Part shown: in pieces, positions 40,395-42,318 of the stretch
Position numbering within the stretch: the first letter of the stretch is position 1
Layout of the letters: every line of letters starts with the position of its first letter
Assembly (NCBI GenBank): GCA_003280245.1
Contig: QCFN01000001.1
Location: forward strand, 88,300-130,617
DNA from: Prochlorococcus sp. AG-363-J23
GTDB lineage: Bacteria; Cyanobacteriota; Cyanobacteriia; PCC-6307; Cyanobiaceae
DNA: 42,318 bases
Direction of reading: 5' to 3'
Made by a program: the position numbers and the translations under genes
Notes under the pieces: generated by a model
Database searches by the model: none
What the model saw: the letters and a program-made list of their open reading frames with translations, nothing else
What the model was told of the DNA's origin: nothing

Positions 40395-41483
40395 TTAGAT
40401 TGCAAGCGTTAATTCAAACTCAGATGAGTCGGTGCTTTCGCTTCGTTCAAAAACTTTGCAAAAGGCTTTGATAACTCGATCACCAGAGTCGACTTGCTCA
40501 AGAGGATCTTTTCTTAGACGATGACGTAATGAGCAAGAAATAACACGGGCTACATCTTCATCTGAAACTTCAGTTCTACCTTCAAATGCTGTTAATGCTC
40601 TAGCTGCCCGATTTGTAACTATGTCTCCACGGAGTCCATCTACATCTAACTCTCCACAAACAGCAGAGATTTTTAAGCGGAGATCTTCATCAATAGTTAC
40701 TGATTGAAGTCTTTCTTGAGCAGAAATTATTTTTGCTTGTAAGGCATCTTGATTTGATTGAACTGAGGATGAGAAATTCTCAGGGTCTTGGTCGAATGAT
40801 GTCCGTTGATCAACTACTTGAACTCGAAGGCTTGCATCGCGAACTGTACGAACCTCCACACTCATTCCAAAACGATCGAGAAGTTGTGGTCTAAGTTCGC
40901 CTTCTTCAGGGTTACCAGAACCTATTAAAACAAATCTGGCTGGATGGCGTACTGAAATACCCTCTCTTTCTACCGTGTTCCACCCAGACGCTGCAGAATC
41001 TAAAAGTACGTCAACTAAATGGTCATCTAACAAGTTGACCTCATCAACATATAACAATCCACGGTTTGCCTTGGCCAGAAGTCCTGGCTCAAACGCTCTA
41101 ACACCTTCACTTAGGGCTTTCTCAATATCGATGGTTCCACATAAGCGATCTTCCGTTGCTCCTAGAGGGAGATCCACCATTGGGACCTGACGTTTTTCTA
41201 TGGGTGGAGTTTTTCCTTGCTCAAGTAGTTCCCGAACTTCGCTGCTTTGAAGATCTGGGTCCGTAGCAGAACTGTTATATGGATCTCCGCTCACTATCTC
41301 AATAGCAGGGAGAAGGTCTGCCAATGCTCTTATTGTGGTCGATTTGCCTGTCCCTCTGTCGCCCATAATCATTACCCCACCAACCCTAGGATCGATGACA
41401 TTGAGTAATAAGGCCAATTTCATTTCTTCTTGACCTATTACGGCTGTAAAGGGGAAGACCCTTCGCTTCCTTGGTGAACTCAC
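40395..41483 (-). CDS. chlI: Magnesium chelatase subunit I (AAA+ ATPase)
   Basis: A 362-residue AAA+ ATPase of the Mg-chelatase. Walker [10 protein letters not shown] is at residues 41-49. Walker B with its context, [22 protein letters not shown], and the [19 protein letters not shown] sensor/arginine-finger region are canonical. It drives insertion of Mg2+ into protoporphyrin IX with ChlD and ChlH, the first committed chlorophyll step. The start is GTG at 41483 ([18 protein letters not shown]). It leads a leftward operon chlI-ruvC-methyltransferase-fthC. Confidence 0.97.
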   Translation of the reverse strand: MSSPRKRRVFPFTAVIGQEEMKLALLLNVIDPRVGGVMIMGDRGTGKSTTIRALADLLPAIEIVSGDPYNSSATDPDLQSSEVRELLEQGKTPPIEKRQVPMVDLPLGATEDRLCGTIDIEKALSEGVRAFEPGLLAKANRGLLYVDEVNLLDDHLVDVLLDSAASGWNTVEREGISVRHPARFVLIGSGNPEEGELRPQLLDRFGMSVEVRTVRDASLRVQVVDQRTSFDQDPENFSSSVQSNQDALQAKIISAQERLQSVTIDEDLRLKISAVCGELDVDGLRGDIVTNRAARALTAFEGRTEVSDEDVARVISCSLRHRLRKDPLEQVDSGDRVIKAFCKVFERSESTDSSEFELTLAI

Positions 41484-41822
41484 AGGCTGATCTCTTGGTT
41501 TACTTGAATTGTTTCACAAGCATCACATTAGGCATTTGATCTCTTGGAATGCTTCCTTTATATGAGAATCCTTTGTTGATAGTTGGTTTGCTTGAAACTA
41601 GTGCTGAATTTCATGGAATTAGGCCTTTGTTCTTTGTATAGGTTTGAAGCTTTTATGTCTTTCCTGACGAGTCTTTTTGCTGGTGTCTCAAATAGCTGCA
41701 ATAAAGGCCTTTTATGAGTAATTGAATTTTCTGGAATATGGGTGAATTTCATTGACTCTAAAGTTGCAGTGGTTAGTTCAATTGGCATTCGCTTTGTGAT
41801 AGTTCAAGAGATTTGTAAGGGG
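41484..41822. other. Intergenic region upstream of chlI
   Basis: About 340 bases. A 76-codon leftward frame (41558-41788) is open but has no recognisable motif, an erratic charge pattern and no ribosome binding site, so I do not call it a gene. The chlI promoter should be here. No hairpin of note. Confidence 0.4.
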
Positions 41823-42318
41823 TTAGTCAGATTTATTTTTCTTTAGATAAGGGATCATGGTTGAAGCCATATCACGAATTAATTGAGGGGAACGAAGATC
41901 ATTGAAGGGACCTTGAACGATGAAAGCAGCTACAACCCTTCTTCCATCTGGAAGTTCTATTAGGCCTGCATCTGCATAAGCTATTCCTATGTCGCCAGTT
42001 TTGTTGTACACCCTATAACCCTTAATTGAGAGACTTTGATCGACAAAATTTTTCTTAGATACCCCAAGGCCTGTTAATAGACCTCTTGGTAGCATGGTGT
42101 TTCCCTCGGATGAACGCATTGCTTCACGAAAAAGATCTCTAGTCCTAATCCCTAATACATTTCCTAGATCTACTTTTGCAATTGCATTGGCCAAGTCATA
42201 AGCAGTCGTTTTATTTGTTCCTCTAAGGTCAGGCAACCAATTATTCACGGTTGTTTCTTTGATTCCTAATTGTTCGAACTTTTGATTAAGAATTTCTTTG
42301 CCACCTATCCGATTGATT
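41823..42318 (-). CDS. Class A beta-lactamase-like serine hydrolase (5' end outside window)
   Basis: The frame is open from the right window edge (42318) through 42248 to the stop at 41823, about 164 residues. The visible part has VNNWLPDLRGTNKTTAYDLA, an RDLFREAM helix, the KTG box in YNKTGDIGIAYADAG, and a beta-strand RRVVAAFIVQG, all typical of the C-terminal half of class A beta-lactamase-like proteins. The catalytic SxxK would be beyond the edge. A GTG at 42248 is not a start, since the homologous sequence continues upstream. In cyanobacteria this family may act in cell-wall metabolism rather than resistance. Confidence 0.82.
   Translation of the reverse strand, partial: INRIGGKEILNQKFEQLGIKETTVNNWLPDLRGTNKTTAYDLANAIAKVDLGNVLGIRTRDLFREAMRSSEGNTMLPRGLLTGLGVSKKNFVDQSLSIKGYRVYNKTGDIGIAYADAGLIELPDGRRVVAAFIVQGPFNDLRSPQLIRDMASTMIPYLKKNKSD

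Noticed and set aside
41558-41788. A 76-residue leftward ORF between the beta-lactamase-like gene and chlI.
   Set aside because: No recognisable domain, no ribosome binding site and no ordered composition; more likely an open frame in the chlI upstream region.
1-42318. CRISPR arrays, insertion sequences, integrases, attachment sites.
   Set aside because: No regularly spaced short repeats, no transposase- or integrase-like proteins and no long terminal inverted repeats were found; the only exact tandem repeat is the hli array.

Overview
The window looks like a low-light-adapted Prochlorococcus or a very close relative. The evidence is four tandem divinyl-chlorophyll antenna genes (pcb), a cluster of very short high-light-inducible (hli) genes, marine-picocyanobacterial urease genes, AT-rich DNA, short intergenic gaps and many genes encoding proteins of 35-100 residues. 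Strain and clade cannot be fixed from this sequence alone. I saw no tRNA, rRNA, CRISPR array, transposase or integrase.

Layout. 1-4407: urease locus, with ureE-ureF leftward (ureF cut by the window edge) and ureDABC rightward, around a short divergent promoter region holding a 7+8+7 palindrome. 4477-12419: surface-glycan island with a sulfotransferase-like gene, three glycosyltransferase-like genes, rpsU, and an isolated prepilin-peptidase-like gene. 12600-14200: small membrane, lipoprotein-like and cysteine-paired proteins. 14444-20779: four pcb genes, each with its own terminator and three sharing an ~80-nt leader; a Nif11-like gene and a tiny leftward membrane-protein gene sit among them. 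21508-22410: six consecutive hli genes, the last three being exact 136-bp tandem copies. 22580-25640: small accessory genes, including a DUF938 methyltransferase-like gene and an overlapping phosphoribosyltransferase/deoxyribosyltransferase pair. 26189-33280: DUF2079 membrane protein, pentapeptide-repeat protein, a lone SdhA/FrdA-type flavoprotein, a DUF2834 protein and an alpha/beta hydrolase. 33277-42318: a leftward block with half of an oligopeptide-type ABC transporter, homoserine dehydrogenase, SufE, 5-formyl-THF cyclo-ligase, a methyltransferase, RuvC, Mg-chelatase subunit ChlI, and the 3' part of a class-A beta-lactamase-like gene.

Together the window combines nitrogen acquisition (urease), chlorophyll synthesis (ChlI), light harvesting (Pcb) and photoprotection (Hli) with a variable cell-surface region. 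The least explained parts are the pcb/hli segment, which shows sequence mosaicism between paralogues, shared leaders and recent tandem duplication, and the set of very small genes, several visible only when short frames are read directly. Functions of those small genes are not claimed.
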